Below are positions 56,353-64,000 of a DNA stretch of 64,000 nucleotides, in pieces; position 1 is the first letter of the stretch; each line of letters opens with the position of its first letter. The stretch covers positions 434,001-498,000 of the forward strand of contig JANQRY010000006.1 of assembly GCA_028284345.1 (NCBI GenBank), read 5' to 3'. The position numbers and the translations under genes were made by a program. Under the pieces are notes generated by a model, which searched no databases, was not told the origin of the DNA, and was given only the letters and a program-made list of their open reading frames with translations. Source of the DNA: Hyphococcus sp. (GTDB lineage: Bacteria; Pseudomonadota; Alphaproteobacteria; Caulobacterales; Parvularculaceae).

Positions 56353-56934
56353 ATGTTTTTGAGTAACGCCAATTCGTCCCTGGCGCGCCGCGTCGGCGCC
56401 GCCGCGCTCGTCGCGGCCGGCCTCGCGGCAACGACCGGCTCCGGATACGCCGCGGCGGACAGGAGCGATGACGCCGTCGTCACCGAAAACAGGGGCGTCA
56501 TCACCGCGCAACGCGTCCTTATGTTCACCGGCGTCGAGGACGAAGTCATTTTCGATGACGTGGTCGTCGGCGACCGCGTGCGCGTTATGCAGTTCGCCGA
56601 CGGCAATGGCGAACATCGCGTCATCCGCGTGCGCGGCGACGGTCATGGCGACAACGGCGACAGGTGGACAAGCGCAGGCTGCATCCATGAAGACGGCGAA
56701 GGCGAGCCGGTCATGCTGGAATTCAAGGAAGAGACCGGCGATGATGAGAACAAATCTGTATATCACACGGTGATCTGCCTGACCGGCGAGGACGCGAAAC
56801 CGGAAAACCGCGCCGCCGCCCTCGAAAAAGCCATTGCCGATATGGAAAAGCGCGCCAAGGAAGATGAGGCGCGTCGGAAGAAAATGATCCGGTCCCTGCG
56901 TAAACAGGCCAAGGAACTGGAAAAGAAAGAGTAG
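56353..56934 (+). CDS. Hypothetical secreted protein with C-terminal coiled coil
   Basis: 193-residue protein. Signal peptide (to about residue 33, GSGYAA) precedes a small beta-rich domain with two cysteines (AGCIHEDGEG and VICLTGED) and a charged helix DMEKRAKEDEARRKKM to the end that would form a coiled coil. I recognise no family. GGAGAGACCG precedes the ATG at 56353. It faces FlaF end to end. Confidence 0.7.
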   Translation: MFLSNANSSLARRVGAAALVAAGLAATTGSGYAAADRSDDAVVTENRGVITAQRVLMFTGVEDEVIFDDVVVGDRVRVMQFADGNGEHRVIRVRGDGHGDNGDRWTSAGCIHEDGEGEPVMLEFKEETGDDENKSVYHTVICLTGEDAKPENRAAALEKAIADMEKRAKEDEARRKKMIRSLRKQAKELEKKE

Positions 56935-56938
56935 GCGT

Positions 56939-57289
56939 TTACTCCGGCGCCTTGCCGGCGAGACCGTCCATCATGATCCGATTGACGTCGATGAGCGCGT
57001 CGACGGTTTCTTCCTGACGCAAGACGCGGCGGGAATGGGCGCCGACCCAGCGGGCAAGACCGATGATCCGCGCGCGCGTTTCCTCTGGCAGTTGATTAGC
57101 CTCGCTGGCGCAATCGCTGGCGAGCGCTTCCCATAACGACCGGTTGATATGCAACGCGTCGGCGAGTCCTTCCCCATTGCCTTCGCCCGCCGACAACAGC
57201 GCCCGCGTTGATTTGGCGAAGGCGCGGTATTCCGCATCCCGGGGCGCGGCGGTTTCCCGCTGCGTTTTGGCGTAGGCGTCATAGGACAT
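56939..57289 (-). CDS. flaF: Flagellar biosynthesis regulator FlaF
   Basis: 116-residue FlaF, an alphaproteobacterial flagellin-assembly regulator that promotes flagellin translation/secretion. The core MSYDAYAKTQRETAAPRDAE and LIDVNRIMMDGLAGK are recognisable. I take the ATG at 57289 over one at 57310 as it matches the family start; it overlaps the FlbT end by 11 bases. FlaF and FlbT act oppositely on flagellin, and being cotranscribed with flbT keeps their ratio. No flagellin gene is in the window. Confidence 0.9.
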   Translation of the reverse strand: MSYDAYAKTQRETAAPRDAEYRAFAKSTRALLSAGEGNGEGLADALHINRSLWEALASDCASEANQLPEETRARIIGLARWVGAHSRRVLRQEETVDALIDVNRIMMDGLAGKAPE

Positions 57290-57674
57290 GGGCGAGACGG
57301 GTCTCTTCATATTCCATCAGCGCGCGGCATTTCTGCAGCGCCTTGTAATAGTCTTCATTGGCGACATCCGCGGCGAGCCGCGCACAGGTTGCGAGCGCTT
57401 CGCCGTCGCTGACGGCGTTGATAAATTCGGTCAACCGCGCTTCGAACTCCGCATACATTTCCTTCGTCGTGCCCTCGTCGAGATACATCATCATGACCGG
57501 AAAATAGATGCGCCGCGCCGGCGTCGTCGCCTCTTCCGGCTGCATGATGTCGACTTCGCGCAGAACCCGCGCCCGGTTCTCGATGACAAGGCTCGCCCGG
57601 CGATCGCCATTGACGATTACCGCGCCGTTCACGGCCGCCCGTTCGCCGGGTTTCAGGGTCAGTTTCAGCACCAT
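57279..57674 (-). CDS. flbT: Flagellar biosynthesis repressor FlbT
   Basis: 131-residue FlbT, the post-transcriptional regulator that binds flagellin mRNA in Caulobacter. The start MVLKLTLKPGERAAVNGAV and PARRIYFPVMMMYLDEG and CRALMEYEETRL at the end are characteristic. I start at the ATG at 57674; the longer frame (57818) runs into the promoter of the 2OG oxygenase gene. It is divergent from that gene, with only about 82 bases between. Confidence 0.93.
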   Translation of the reverse strand: MVLKLTLKPGERAAVNGAVIVNGDRRASLVIENRARVLREVDIMQPEEATTPARRIYFPVMMMYLDEGTTKEMYAEFEARLTEFINAVSDGEALATCARLAADVANEDYYKALQKCRALMEYEETRLAHVL

Positions 57675-57756
57675 TGCGTCCTCGCCGCGACAATCGTAAA
57701 CCGGCAGGGTTAAGGAAACTTTGGCGCATAAGCCCCTTAAAACCCATGGATTTGGC

Positions 57757-58704
57757 ATGACCCGAAAATATGACCGCGTGCCGGAACTGAGCCTCAGCGC
57801 ATTCACGGACGGCGACAACGCAGACCGGCGATCCTTCGAGGAAGCGCTTTATGAAGGGTTCAAATATTTCGGGTTCATCATCCTGAAAGACCACGGCGTG
57901 TCGCGCGATCTGCTCGCCGACGCCTATGTGCTGAGCGAAGCGTTTTTCGCGCTCCCTACCGAGGAGAAAATGAAATATGCGGCGGGCGTTGACGGCCAGC
58001 GCGGCTATACGCCCTTCGGCACGGAACACGCCAAGGATTCGCAGCATCCCGACCTGAAGGAGTTCTGGCATGTGGGCCGGGAGTTCGACGGGGCCTCGCC
58101 GCTCGCAAAGATCTATCCCGCTAATGTCTGGCCGGACCGGCCCGAGCGGTTCCGCGACGTCTTTCTGAAACTCTACAACGCCCTTGAAGACGCAGGCATG
58201 GTCATGCTCGAGGCCCTCGCGCCGTCGCTCGATGTCGATGCGGCGTATTTCCGGCGCATGGCGACGGACGGCAATTCAATCCTGCGCCTGTTGCATTACC
58301 CGCCGGTCCCCGACGGCGCCAATCCGAACGCGATTCGCGCCGCGGCCCATGAAGACATCAACCTCATCACGATCCTCGTTGCGGCGAACGGCGCCGGGCT
58401 TCAACTCCTCGACCGCGACGGCAAGTGGCTGCCCGTTGAGACGGACCCGGACAATCTGATCGTCGACGCCGGCGACATGCTGGCGCGGGTCGCAAACGAC
58501 GTCATCCCGGCGACGACCCATCGCGTGGTCAATCCCGAGGGGCCAAACGTCTCGCGCTATTCCATGCCCTTTTTCATGCATCCTCATCCGGACGCCGTGC
58601 TCTCGTGCCTTGAAAGCTGCAAAGGCGCCGGGGCGAAATATCCTGACATCACCGCAGACGCCTTCCTCAAACAGCGCCTGAAAGAAATCGGGCTCGCTGG
58701 TTGA
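57757..58704 (+). CDS. 2-oxoglutarate/Fe(II)-dependent oxygenase (isopenicillin-N-synthase-like)
   Basis: 315-residue non-haem iron oxygenase. The DIOX N-terminal stretch FGFIILKDHGVSRDLLADAY and the iron ligands His-x-Asp in AAHEDINLITIL (near residue 200) and distal His in ATTHRVVNPEGP (near 255) are present, with the Arg-x-Ser of SRYSMPFFMHP that binds oxoglutarate. ATG at 57757 is preferred to a TTG at 57721. Its last codons overlap the next gene's start (TTGA), so the two are coupled. Confidence 0.9.
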   Translation: MTRKYDRVPELSLSAFTDGDNADRRSFEEALYEGFKYFGFIILKDHGVSRDLLADAYVLSEAFFALPTEEKMKYAAGVDGQRGYTPFGTEHAKDSQHPDLKEFWHVGREFDGASPLAKIYPANVWPDRPERFRDVFLKLYNALEDAGMVMLEALAPSLDVDAAYFRRMATDGNSILRLLHYPPVPDGANPNAIRAAAHEDINLITILVAANGAGLQLLDRDGKWLPVETDPDNLIVDAGDMLARVANDVIPATTHRVVNPEGPNVSRYSMPFFMHPHPDAVLSCLESCKGAGAKYPDITADAFLKQRLKEIGLAG

Positions 58705-60308
58705 CCGACGCCCTCATCATCGGCGGCGGCCATAACGGCCTCGTCTGCGCCTTTTATCTCGCCCGCGCCGGACTTGACGTTACAGTGCTGGAGCGCCGTC
58801 ACATTGTCGGCGGCGCGGCGGTGACCGAGGAATTTCACCCCGGTTTTAAAAACTCCGTCGCAAGCTACACGGTCAGCCTTTTAAACCAGCGCGTCATTGA
58901 CGATCTCGATCTCTACGCCCGCGGGCTAAAAATCGTCGAGCGCGCGCAGCCGAATTTCTGGCCCCTTGGCGCGAAGCCCGGCGCGTATCTTCAGAATTCC
59001 TACGATCTCGCAAAAACGCAGGCCGAATTCGCCCGCCATTCCGAAAAAGACGCCGCGGCGTTGCCGGACTATTACGCGGCCCTTGAAACCGCCGCAGCGG
59101 TCCTGCGCAAGCTCGTCCTCGAAACGCCGCCCAATGTCGGGGTGAGCTGGGCCGGCGGCGGCTTTCACAACGCCTGGCGGCTTGTGCGCACGGGCAATCA
59201 TTTCCGAAAACTCTCCCTCGCCGACCAGCAGATGCTACTCGATCTTCTCACGAAGTCGGCGACGGAATTTCTGGCGCAATGGTTTGAGCATCCCGCCATC
59301 ATCGCCGCCTTCGCCTTTGACGGCATTGTCGGCAATTATGCGTCGCCCCACGCGCCCGGCACGGCCTATGTGTTGTTGCACCACGTCTTCGGCGACATTG
59401 GCGGGCGCTCTGGTTTTTGGGGCCACGCCGTCGGCGGCATGGGCGCCATTACGCAGGCGATGGCGCGCGCCGCCGAAGACGCCGGCGCAACCCTGCGCAC
59501 AGAGGCAGGCGTCAAACGCGTCATCGTCGAGAACGGCGCCGCCGTCGGCGTTGAGCTTGAAAACGGCGAACGCATTCGCGCCGGCGCCGTCATCGCCAAC
59601 ATCAATCCGAAGCTGCTCTTTGCCGAACTCACTGGTCTCGACGGGCTCGATCCGCCTTTTGCGAGGCGCATGGAAAACTACGCATGCGGATCAGGCGCGT
59701 TCCGCATGAATGTGGCGCTGTCGGAACTCCCGGATTTTTCCTGTCTGCCCGGCAAGGAAGCGGCCGATCACCACAAATCCGGCGTCATCATCGGGCCGAG
59801 CGTCGACTATCTCGACCAAGCCTATCTCGACGCGCGCCGGTTCGGCTGGTCGCAGGCGCCGGTCATCGAAATGCTGATCCCGTCGACCATTGACGACACG
59901 CTGGCGCCCGCCGGCGCTCATGTGGCTAGTCTCTTCTGCCAGCATTTCGCGCCGGAATTGCCGGACGGGCGGTCCTGGGACGACGCGCGGGAAGACGCCG
60001 CCGATCTCATCATCGACACAGTGACGCGTTATGCGCCGAATTTCCGGAACGCCGTCATCGCGCGCGAGATCCATTCGCCGCTTGATCTCGAACGAAAATT
60101 CGGCCTCACCGGCGGCGACATCTTTCATGGGCGTTTGTCCCTCGACCAGATGTTCTCCGCGCGGCCGGCCCTCGGTTACGCCGACTATCGGACGCCCGTG
60201 GCGCGGCTTTATCTATGCGGGTCCGGCGCCCATCCCGGCGGCGGCGTCACCGGCGCCCCCGGGCACAACGCAGCCCGCGAAATCCTGCGCGATTTCCGCC
60301 GGCGTTAG
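58701..60308 (+). CDS. FAD-dependent oxidoreductase (CrtI/PYROXD2-like)
   Basis: 535-residue flavoprotein. The dinucleotide motif DALIIGGGHNGLVCAFYLAR opens the protein and a C-terminal FAD motif GSGAHPGGGVTGAPGHNA closes it; VLERRHIVGGAAVTEEFHPG is typical of the phytoene-desaturase/PYROXD2 group. Starts TTG at 58701 overlapping the 2OG oxygenase stop. It ends by overlapping the convergent glutathione peroxidase gene by four bases. Substrate unknown. Confidence 0.9.
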   Translation: MTDALIIGGGHNGLVCAFYLARAGLDVTVLERRHIVGGAAVTEEFHPGFKNSVASYTVSLLNQRVIDDLDLYARGLKIVERAQPNFWPLGAKPGAYLQNSYDLAKTQAEFARHSEKDAAALPDYYAALETAAAVLRKLVLETPPNVGVSWAGGGFHNAWRLVRTGNHFRKLSLADQQMLLDLLTKSATEFLAQWFEHPAIIAAFAFDGIVGNYASPHAPGTAYVLLHHVFGDIGGRSGFWGHAVGGMGAITQAMARAAEDAGATLRTEAGVKRVIVENGAAVGVELENGERIRAGAVIANINPKLLFAELTGLDGLDPPFARRMENYACGSGAFRMNVALSELPDFSCLPGKEAADHHKSGVIIGPSVDYLDQAYLDARRFGWSQAPVIEMLIPSTIDDTLAPAGAHVASLFCQHFAPELPDGRSWDDAREDAADLIIDTVTRYAPNFRNAVIAREIHSPLDLERKFGLTGGDIFHGRLSLDQMFSARPALGYADYRTPVARLYLCGSGAHPGGGVTGAPGHNAAREILRDFRRR

Positions 60309-60784
60309 ATCAGTTTCGCCACGTGCTTGGCGATGGCTTCCGGTTTGTCCTGCGGCCCGAAGCGCCGCACCACATTGCCGTCCCGGTCGACGAGGAATTT
60401 GGTGAAATTCCATTTGATGTCCCGCGTGCCGGCGAGACCCTTCTTCTGCCCCTTGATCCATTTGTAGAGCGGATGGGCGTCCGACCCATTGACGTCGACT
60501 TTTTCAAACATCGGGAAGGATACGCCGTAGGTCGTTGAACAGAAGGTCGCGATCTCCGCTGCGTCGCCGGGCTCCTGCGCCCCGAACTGATTGCTGGGAA
60601 AGCCAAGGATTTCAAAACCCTCGTCCTTATACTGACGGTATAAGTCTTCGAGCCCTTCATATTGCGGCGTGAACCCGCATTTTGACGCCACATTGACCAC
60701 CAGCAGCACCTTGCCGCGATAGTCGCCAAGATCGACCGCCTCGCCGTCGAGGGCGCTTGCATCGAAGTCGTAAATTTCAGCCAT
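60305..60784 (-). CDS. Glutathione peroxidase (cysteine type)
   Basis: 159-residue thiol peroxidase. The catalytic cysteine is in VNVASKCGFTPQYEGL (Cys, not selenocysteine), with Gln in LGFPSNQFGAQEPGD and Trp-Asn in IKWNFTKFLVDRDG completing the tetrad. I start at the ATG at 60784 with ACTGGAGCAGG upstream. Such bacterial enzymes mostly use thioredoxin. No link to the class 1 regulon is seen. Confidence 0.93.
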   Translation of the reverse strand: MAEIYDFDASALDGEAVDLGDYRGKVLLVVNVASKCGFTPQYEGLEDLYRQYKDEGFEILGFPSNQFGAQEPGDAAEIATFCSTTYGVSFPMFEKVDVNGSDAHPLYKWIKGQKKGLAGTRDIKWNFTKFLVDRDGNVVRRFGPQDKPEAIAKHVAKLI

Positions 60785-60915
60785 TTTCCTGCTCCAGTTA
60801 GGCCGGAGCAGATCGGTGTTTTTCATTAGAATATCAATTCAAAAACCCCGAAAGCTGACTGCGGCCCAGTATTGCCGCGACTAACCGGCGCCGCTAGGTT
60901 TGCCGCAATGCAGCA

Positions 60916-61776
60916 ATGGAGCGGGCCTTGGCCAAGTTTGTCGGCACGAAAGACTATATCGCAACGGAGGATCTCAAGGTCGCGGTAAATGCGGCGGTGA
61001 CGCTTGAGCGGCCGCTGCTGGTCAAGGGCGAGCCGGGAACGGGCAAAACCGTCCTCGCCATCGAGGTGGCGAAAGCCATCGGCGCCCCGCTCATCGAATG
61101 GCACGTCAAGTCGACGACGAAAGCCCATCAGGGACTTTACGAATATGACGCGGTCGCCCGCCTGCGCGACGGCCAGCTTGGCGAGGAAAAGGCCCGAGAC
61201 GTCAGAAACTACATCAAACGCGGCAAGCTCTGGGAGGCGTTTACGTCGGACGAACGCCCGGTGCTGCTCATCGACGAAATCGACAAAGCTGATATCGAAT
61301 TTCCCAACGATCTGTTGCAGGAACTCGATCGCATGGAGTTCTTCGTCTACGAGACCGGCGAAACGGTGAAAGCGGAAAAGCGCCCCATCGTCATCATCTC
61401 ATCGAACAATGAAAAGGAACTGCCCGACGCCTTCCTGCGGCGCTGTTTCTTTCACTACATCAAGTTTCCCGATCCGGAGACCATGACGGAGATCGTCGAG
61501 GTCCACTTTCCCGGCATCAAGAAACGCCTCGTCGCCGACGCGCTCAAGATTTTCTACGAAGTGCGCGAAGTCCCAGGTCTTAAAAAGAAGCCGTCGACGT
61601 CGGAACTCCTCGACTGGTTGAAGCTGCTCCTGTCCGAAGACGTGCCCGAAGAGGTGTTGAGCGAACGCGATCCGCGCAAGGCGATTCCGCCGCTCCATGG
61701 CGCGCTCTTAAAGAACGAACAGGACGTGCATCTGTTTGAGCGCCTGGCCTTCCTCGCCCGCCGGGAAGGCGCGTAA
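60916..61776 (+). CDS. MoxR-family AAA+ ATPase
   Basis: 286-residue ATPase. Walker A is KGEPGTGKTVLAIEVAK (near residue 40), Walker B is VLLIDEIDKADIEFPNDL and the sensor region is PIVIISSNNEKELPDAFLRR. MoxR proteins act as chaperones with a VWA-domain partner gene just downstream, which is not present here. The next gene is a Clp-fold protease. It starts GTG or ATG: I use the ATG at 60916. Confidence 0.9.
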   Translation: MERALAKFVGTKDYIATEDLKVAVNAAVTLERPLLVKGEPGTGKTVLAIEVAKAIGAPLIEWHVKSTTKAHQGLYEYDAVARLRDGQLGEEKARDVRNYIKRGKLWEAFTSDERPVLLIDEIDKADIEFPNDLLQELDRMEFFVYETGETVKAEKRPIVIISSNNEKELPDAFLRRCFFHYIKFPDPETMTEIVEVHFPGIKKRLVADALKIFYEVREVPGLKKKPSTSELLDWLKLLLSEDVPEEVLSERDPRKAIPPLHGALLKNEQDVHLFERLAFLARREGA

Positions 61777-61851
61777 GCCGCGCCCTTTCCAGCCCTTTAA
61801 AAAGCCCGTAAGCTCGCCGCGTTGTCGCGTTTCGGGGAGTTCGAGGGGTTC

Positions 61852-62823
61852 ATGGACGGGTTGTGGGGCTTACTGCCCATTCTCTTGATATTGCTGTTTA
61901 TTTTCTCGCGGCAATGGGCCGCGAGCCAGCGTCACGCCCAGCTCGTCAACGCCTTTTCCCGGCTTCAGAAAAAACGCAAAAGCCGGATCATCGCCATCGT
62001 CCACCGACAGGAGCCCATGGGCCTCCTCGGCATTCCGATGCTGCGCTATATCGACCTTAACGACGCCGAAGACGTGCTCGACGCAATCCGGCGCACGCCG
62101 CCGGACAAGCCGCTCGAATTTATTCTGCATACGCCGGGCGGGCTCGTGCTGCCGGCGCTGCAGATCGGCCGCGCGATCAAGGCGCATCCGGCGCGAACAA
62201 CCGTGTTCGTACCCCACTACGCCATGTCCGGCGGCACGTTGTTGGCGCTTGCAGCCGATGAAATTGTTCTGTCGCAACATGCGGTGCTGGGGCCCATCGA
62301 TCCGCAGATCGGCGGCCTGCCCGCCGCGTCCGTTTTGCGCGTCGCCCAGGAAAAACCCATTCAGAACACGGAAGATTACACCCTCGTGCTCGCCGATGTG
62401 GGCGCCATGGCCATCACGCAGTTGCAGCGGGCGGCGCGGGAACTGCTCACCGGCACGGTTTCGGAAAACGCCGCCGTCTCCATTGCGGAACAGCTCTCTT
62501 CCGGGCGCTGGACCCATGATTACCCGATCCATTTCGGCGAGGCGCGCGAGCTTGGCCTTAACGTGCGTCAGGATATGCCCCAGGAAATTCTCGACCTGAT
62601 GACGCTCTTCCCGGATACGGTGCGGCGGCATTCTGGCGTCAAATATGTCGCCGACGAAGCCAGGCTGAAAGGCGCGGGCGAAGCAGCGAACCCCCATCGC
62701 GTCACCATGACCGGCTATGCGCCGCAGGAAGGCGCGCGATCATTCAGCTTCGGCCCGTGGAATCCGAAGGATCTCAAACGCGAGGTCCGTGAAGAAAAAC
62801 GCGCGCCATGGCGTGATAATTAA
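61852..62823 (+). CDS. Membrane-anchored SDH-type Clp-fold serine protease
   Basis: 323-residue protein with an N-terminal membrane helix (GLLPILLILLFIFSRQWA) and a ClpP/crotonase-fold domain. Catalytic Ser is in VPHYAMSGGTLLALAADEI, Asp in GPIDPQIGGLP, and His is just before it in LSQHAVLGP, giving the Ser-Asp-His (SDH) type. The upstream TTG at 61822 would add ten residues; ATG at 61852 is preferred. Ends by four bases into the lipoprotein gene's end. Confidence 0.85.
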   Translation: MDGLWGLLPILLILLFIFSRQWAASQRHAQLVNAFSRLQKKRKSRIIAIVHRQEPMGLLGIPMLRYIDLNDAEDVLDAIRRTPPDKPLEFILHTPGGLVLPALQIGRAIKAHPARTTVFVPHYAMSGGTLLALAADEIVLSQHAVLGPIDPQIGGLPAASVLRVAQEKPIQNTEDYTLVLADVGAMAITQLQRAARELLTGTVSENAAVSIAEQLSSGRWTHDYPIHFGEARELGLNVRQDMPQEILDLMTLFPDTVRRHSGVKYVADEARLKGAGEAANPHRVTMTGYAPQEGARSFSFGPWNPKDLKREVREEKRAPWRDN

Positions 62824-63659
62824 AGCCTGAGCGCTACGCCTTCAATGCGCGCGGCGGCGGCGTGGAGCGTCGCCGGCGCGCCTTCCGTCTGATCCGCGAC
62901 GAGCCCGTTGAACGAGGCAAGACACAAGTCAATCTGTTCATGGGCGACGGCGATCGCTTCGCTGGCGTTGATATCGTAGGTTTTGATTTCAGCCAGCATT
63001 TCGCGCGCGGCGGCTAAAAATCCGTAGGCGTCCTGATATTCGCGGTGCCCCGTGACCACGCCGTCTTCGCTGACCCCGATATCAAATTCCTTCGCCGCGG
63101 CCGCAACAAGCAGCGAAACCGAAAGCAGCGTTGTCTGCACGTCGCTAGCCGGGGCGCTGGCGCGGATCGCCGAAATCGCTGTTGCGTATTTTGCCTCGAC
63201 ATCGCCGCCGCCGTCGGCTGCATCCGCGAGATCGTTCAGTGCGCCGATGAACCCCCGCTGGCCCCGCGCCGCAAGGGCCGGAACGAGCGCGTCATAGAAT
63301 TTCTGTTGAGGGTCTTCCAAATGCGTTTCGGCCATATCGATCGCGCCGGCCCGATAGAGTTCGATGAACGCCGCAAGATGGCCGCGCGCCACGCCGAGGC
63401 GATAAAGATATTCCGCATCGTCGTCCGACGGATCGCCGGAGCGCACGACCGCCTCGGGCTCGCCAGCGGGTTCAACGCCGCTGGGGCTTTCGCCGGCGGC
63501 GTCGTCAATCGCAGCATCGTCAATCGCGGCGGCGGGCGCATCGGCCGTCGCCTCGACTTCCCGTTCTTCGCCGCAGCCGGCGATCGCCAGCGCGCCGATC
63601 AGCGACAATGGCGGCAGCGATGTTGAACGACCGGCGACGAGTTTTGACCTGCGTCCCAT
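62820..63659 (-). CDS. Hypothetical lipoprotein
   Basis: 279-residue protein. A lipobox LAIAGC follows an N-terminal hydrophobic stretch (LPPLSLIGALAIAGC), so lipidation at Cys near residue 29 is expected. Next comes an Ala/Asp/Glu-rich linker (to about residue 75) and an all-helical domain with LYRLGVARGHLAAFIELYRA and REYQDAYGFLAAAREML. Helical-bundle content and an EHL-like region recall imelysin-type proteins but I cannot name a family. I start at the ATG at 63659. Confidence 0.72.
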   Translation of the reverse strand: MGRRSKLVAGRSTSLPPLSLIGALAIAGCGEEREVEATADAPAAAIDDAAIDDAAGESPSGVEPAGEPEAVVRSGDPSDDDAEYLYRLGVARGHLAAFIELYRAGAIDMAETHLEDPQQKFYDALVPALAARGQRGFIGALNDLADAADGGGDVEAKYATAISAIRASAPASDVQTTLLSVSLLVAAAAKEFDIGVSEDGVVTGHREYQDAYGFLAAAREMLAEIKTYDINASEAIAVAHEQIDLCLASFNGLVADQTEGAPATLHAAAARIEGVALRL

Positions 63660-63958
63660 TCTGCGCCTCCCAGTCCGGTGCAAACATGATATTCTCTCAA
63701 CCGCCCTGCGCAATGCGAAAACGCCGTAGCCATGCCGCTTCCGCTTATAAAGACGCCCTCAAACACGCCGGCTGCAGCGCCGGTCGCAACAAAATGCCCC
63801 GGCGTGACGCAAACGCCACAGCCCCGCGGGGTGAGGACACACGCGGATGCGATGCGCTGGAAAACACGGTCGAACAGGACAGGCTTGTCGATCTGCACCC
63901 CCGCCATCCGTCTTTGCCATGACCCGCGCCGATTTGGCGGCGCCAAGAGGAGATGCTC

Positions 63959-64000
63959 ATGAAAATGCTGATTCTGGCGAACGAAGCGCCGGAAGACTTT
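63959..64000 (+). CDS. Partial gene, first 14 codons only
   Basis: AAGAGGAG followed by ATG at 63959 and an open frame MKMLILANEAPEDF to the window edge. It looks like a real start but too little is visible to name it; relatives with MKxLxLAN-like starts include small YCII/DGPF-type proteins, so this is only a hint. Confidence 0.55.
   Translation, partial: MKMLILANEAPEDF

Noticed and set aside
1-64000. tRNA, rRNA, riboswitch or CRISPR features
   Set aside because: No TPsiC-like motif with a cloverleaf, no regularly spaced direct repeats and no recognised riboswitch core were seen on either strand.

Overview
The window looks like chromosomal DNA of a GC-rich, flagellated alphaproteobacterium. 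The evidence is a homodimeric-type pyruvate dehydrogenase E1 beside an Lrp regulator, the alphaproteobacterial flagellin regulators FlaF and FlbT, sphingomonad/caulobacter-style TonB-dependent receptors and LigE-like glutathione S-transferases. I cannot name the genus; a caulobacterial, parvularculal or sphingomonad relative would fit. No tRNA, rRNA, transposase, integrase or CRISPR array was seen.

Layout. (1) 1-3.8 kb is core metabolism: aceE (cut by the window edge), a divergent Lrp/AsnC regulator and methionine aminopeptidase. (2) 4.1-35.5 kb is a large catabolic region of many short operons: two paralogous SAM methyltransferases, four GSTs (one beta-class-like, two LigE-like, one Nu-class), a glyoxalase-I-like protein, a peroxiredoxin, an acyl-CoA ligase, two MFS transporters, several SDRs, an FMN 2-hydroxy-acid dehydrogenase, a TonB receptor, a class II aldolase, an amidase, an IlvD/Edd dehydratase operon, the lower meta-cleavage enzymes (hydratase, acylating acetaldehyde dehydrogenase, hydroxy-oxovalerate aldolase) and a GntR/FadR regulator. 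(3) 35.5-50.2 kb is a second block: SDRs, an NTF2-like protein, an AtaL/DUF1857-like protein, a FAH-family enzyme, a 4-oxalocrotonate tautomerase, a second GntR regulator, a six-gene meta-cleavage operon built around an extradiol dioxygenase, a MarR regulator, a second TonB receptor and a tandem EthD protein. (4) 50.2-64 kb is ordinary chromosome: an RND efflux pair, an M20 amidohydrolase, flaF/flbT, a 2OG-Fe(II) oxygenase, a CrtI/PYROXD2-like oxidoreductase, glutathione peroxidase, a MoxR ATPase, a Clp-fold protease and a lipoprotein.

The main discovery is regulatory. A 15-bp palindromic box (consensus ASWTATC-W-KATAWST) occurs 15 times, almost always in the intergenic start region of an operon and often directly 5' of a -35-like hexamer. 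It links nearly every operon from 4 to 35 kb, plus the second TonB receptor, into one apparent regulon; the GntR/FadR protein at 23268-24149 is the obvious candidate binder. A second 14-bp box (about AAGTGTATMCAGTT) marks the 36-39 kb operons and the second TonB receptor, whose promoter carries both boxes.

How the genes may work together (inference): an aromatic, possibly ether-linked, compound enters through the TonB receptors and MFS carriers. SDR dehydrogenases and LigE-like and Nu-class GSTs perform glutathione-dependent steps like those known in lignin beta-aryl ether breakdown. A (perhaps carboxylated) catechol is ring-cleaved by the extradiol enzyme, and the complete semialdehyde dehydrogenase / tautomerase / decarboxylase / hydratase / aldolase / acetaldehyde dehydrogenase route gives pyruvate and acetyl-CoA. 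No ring-hydroxylating oxygenase is present, so the true substrate is open. Many genes occur as diverged paralogue pairs, and a truncated oxidoreductase start upstream of one MFS gene records a past rearrangement.
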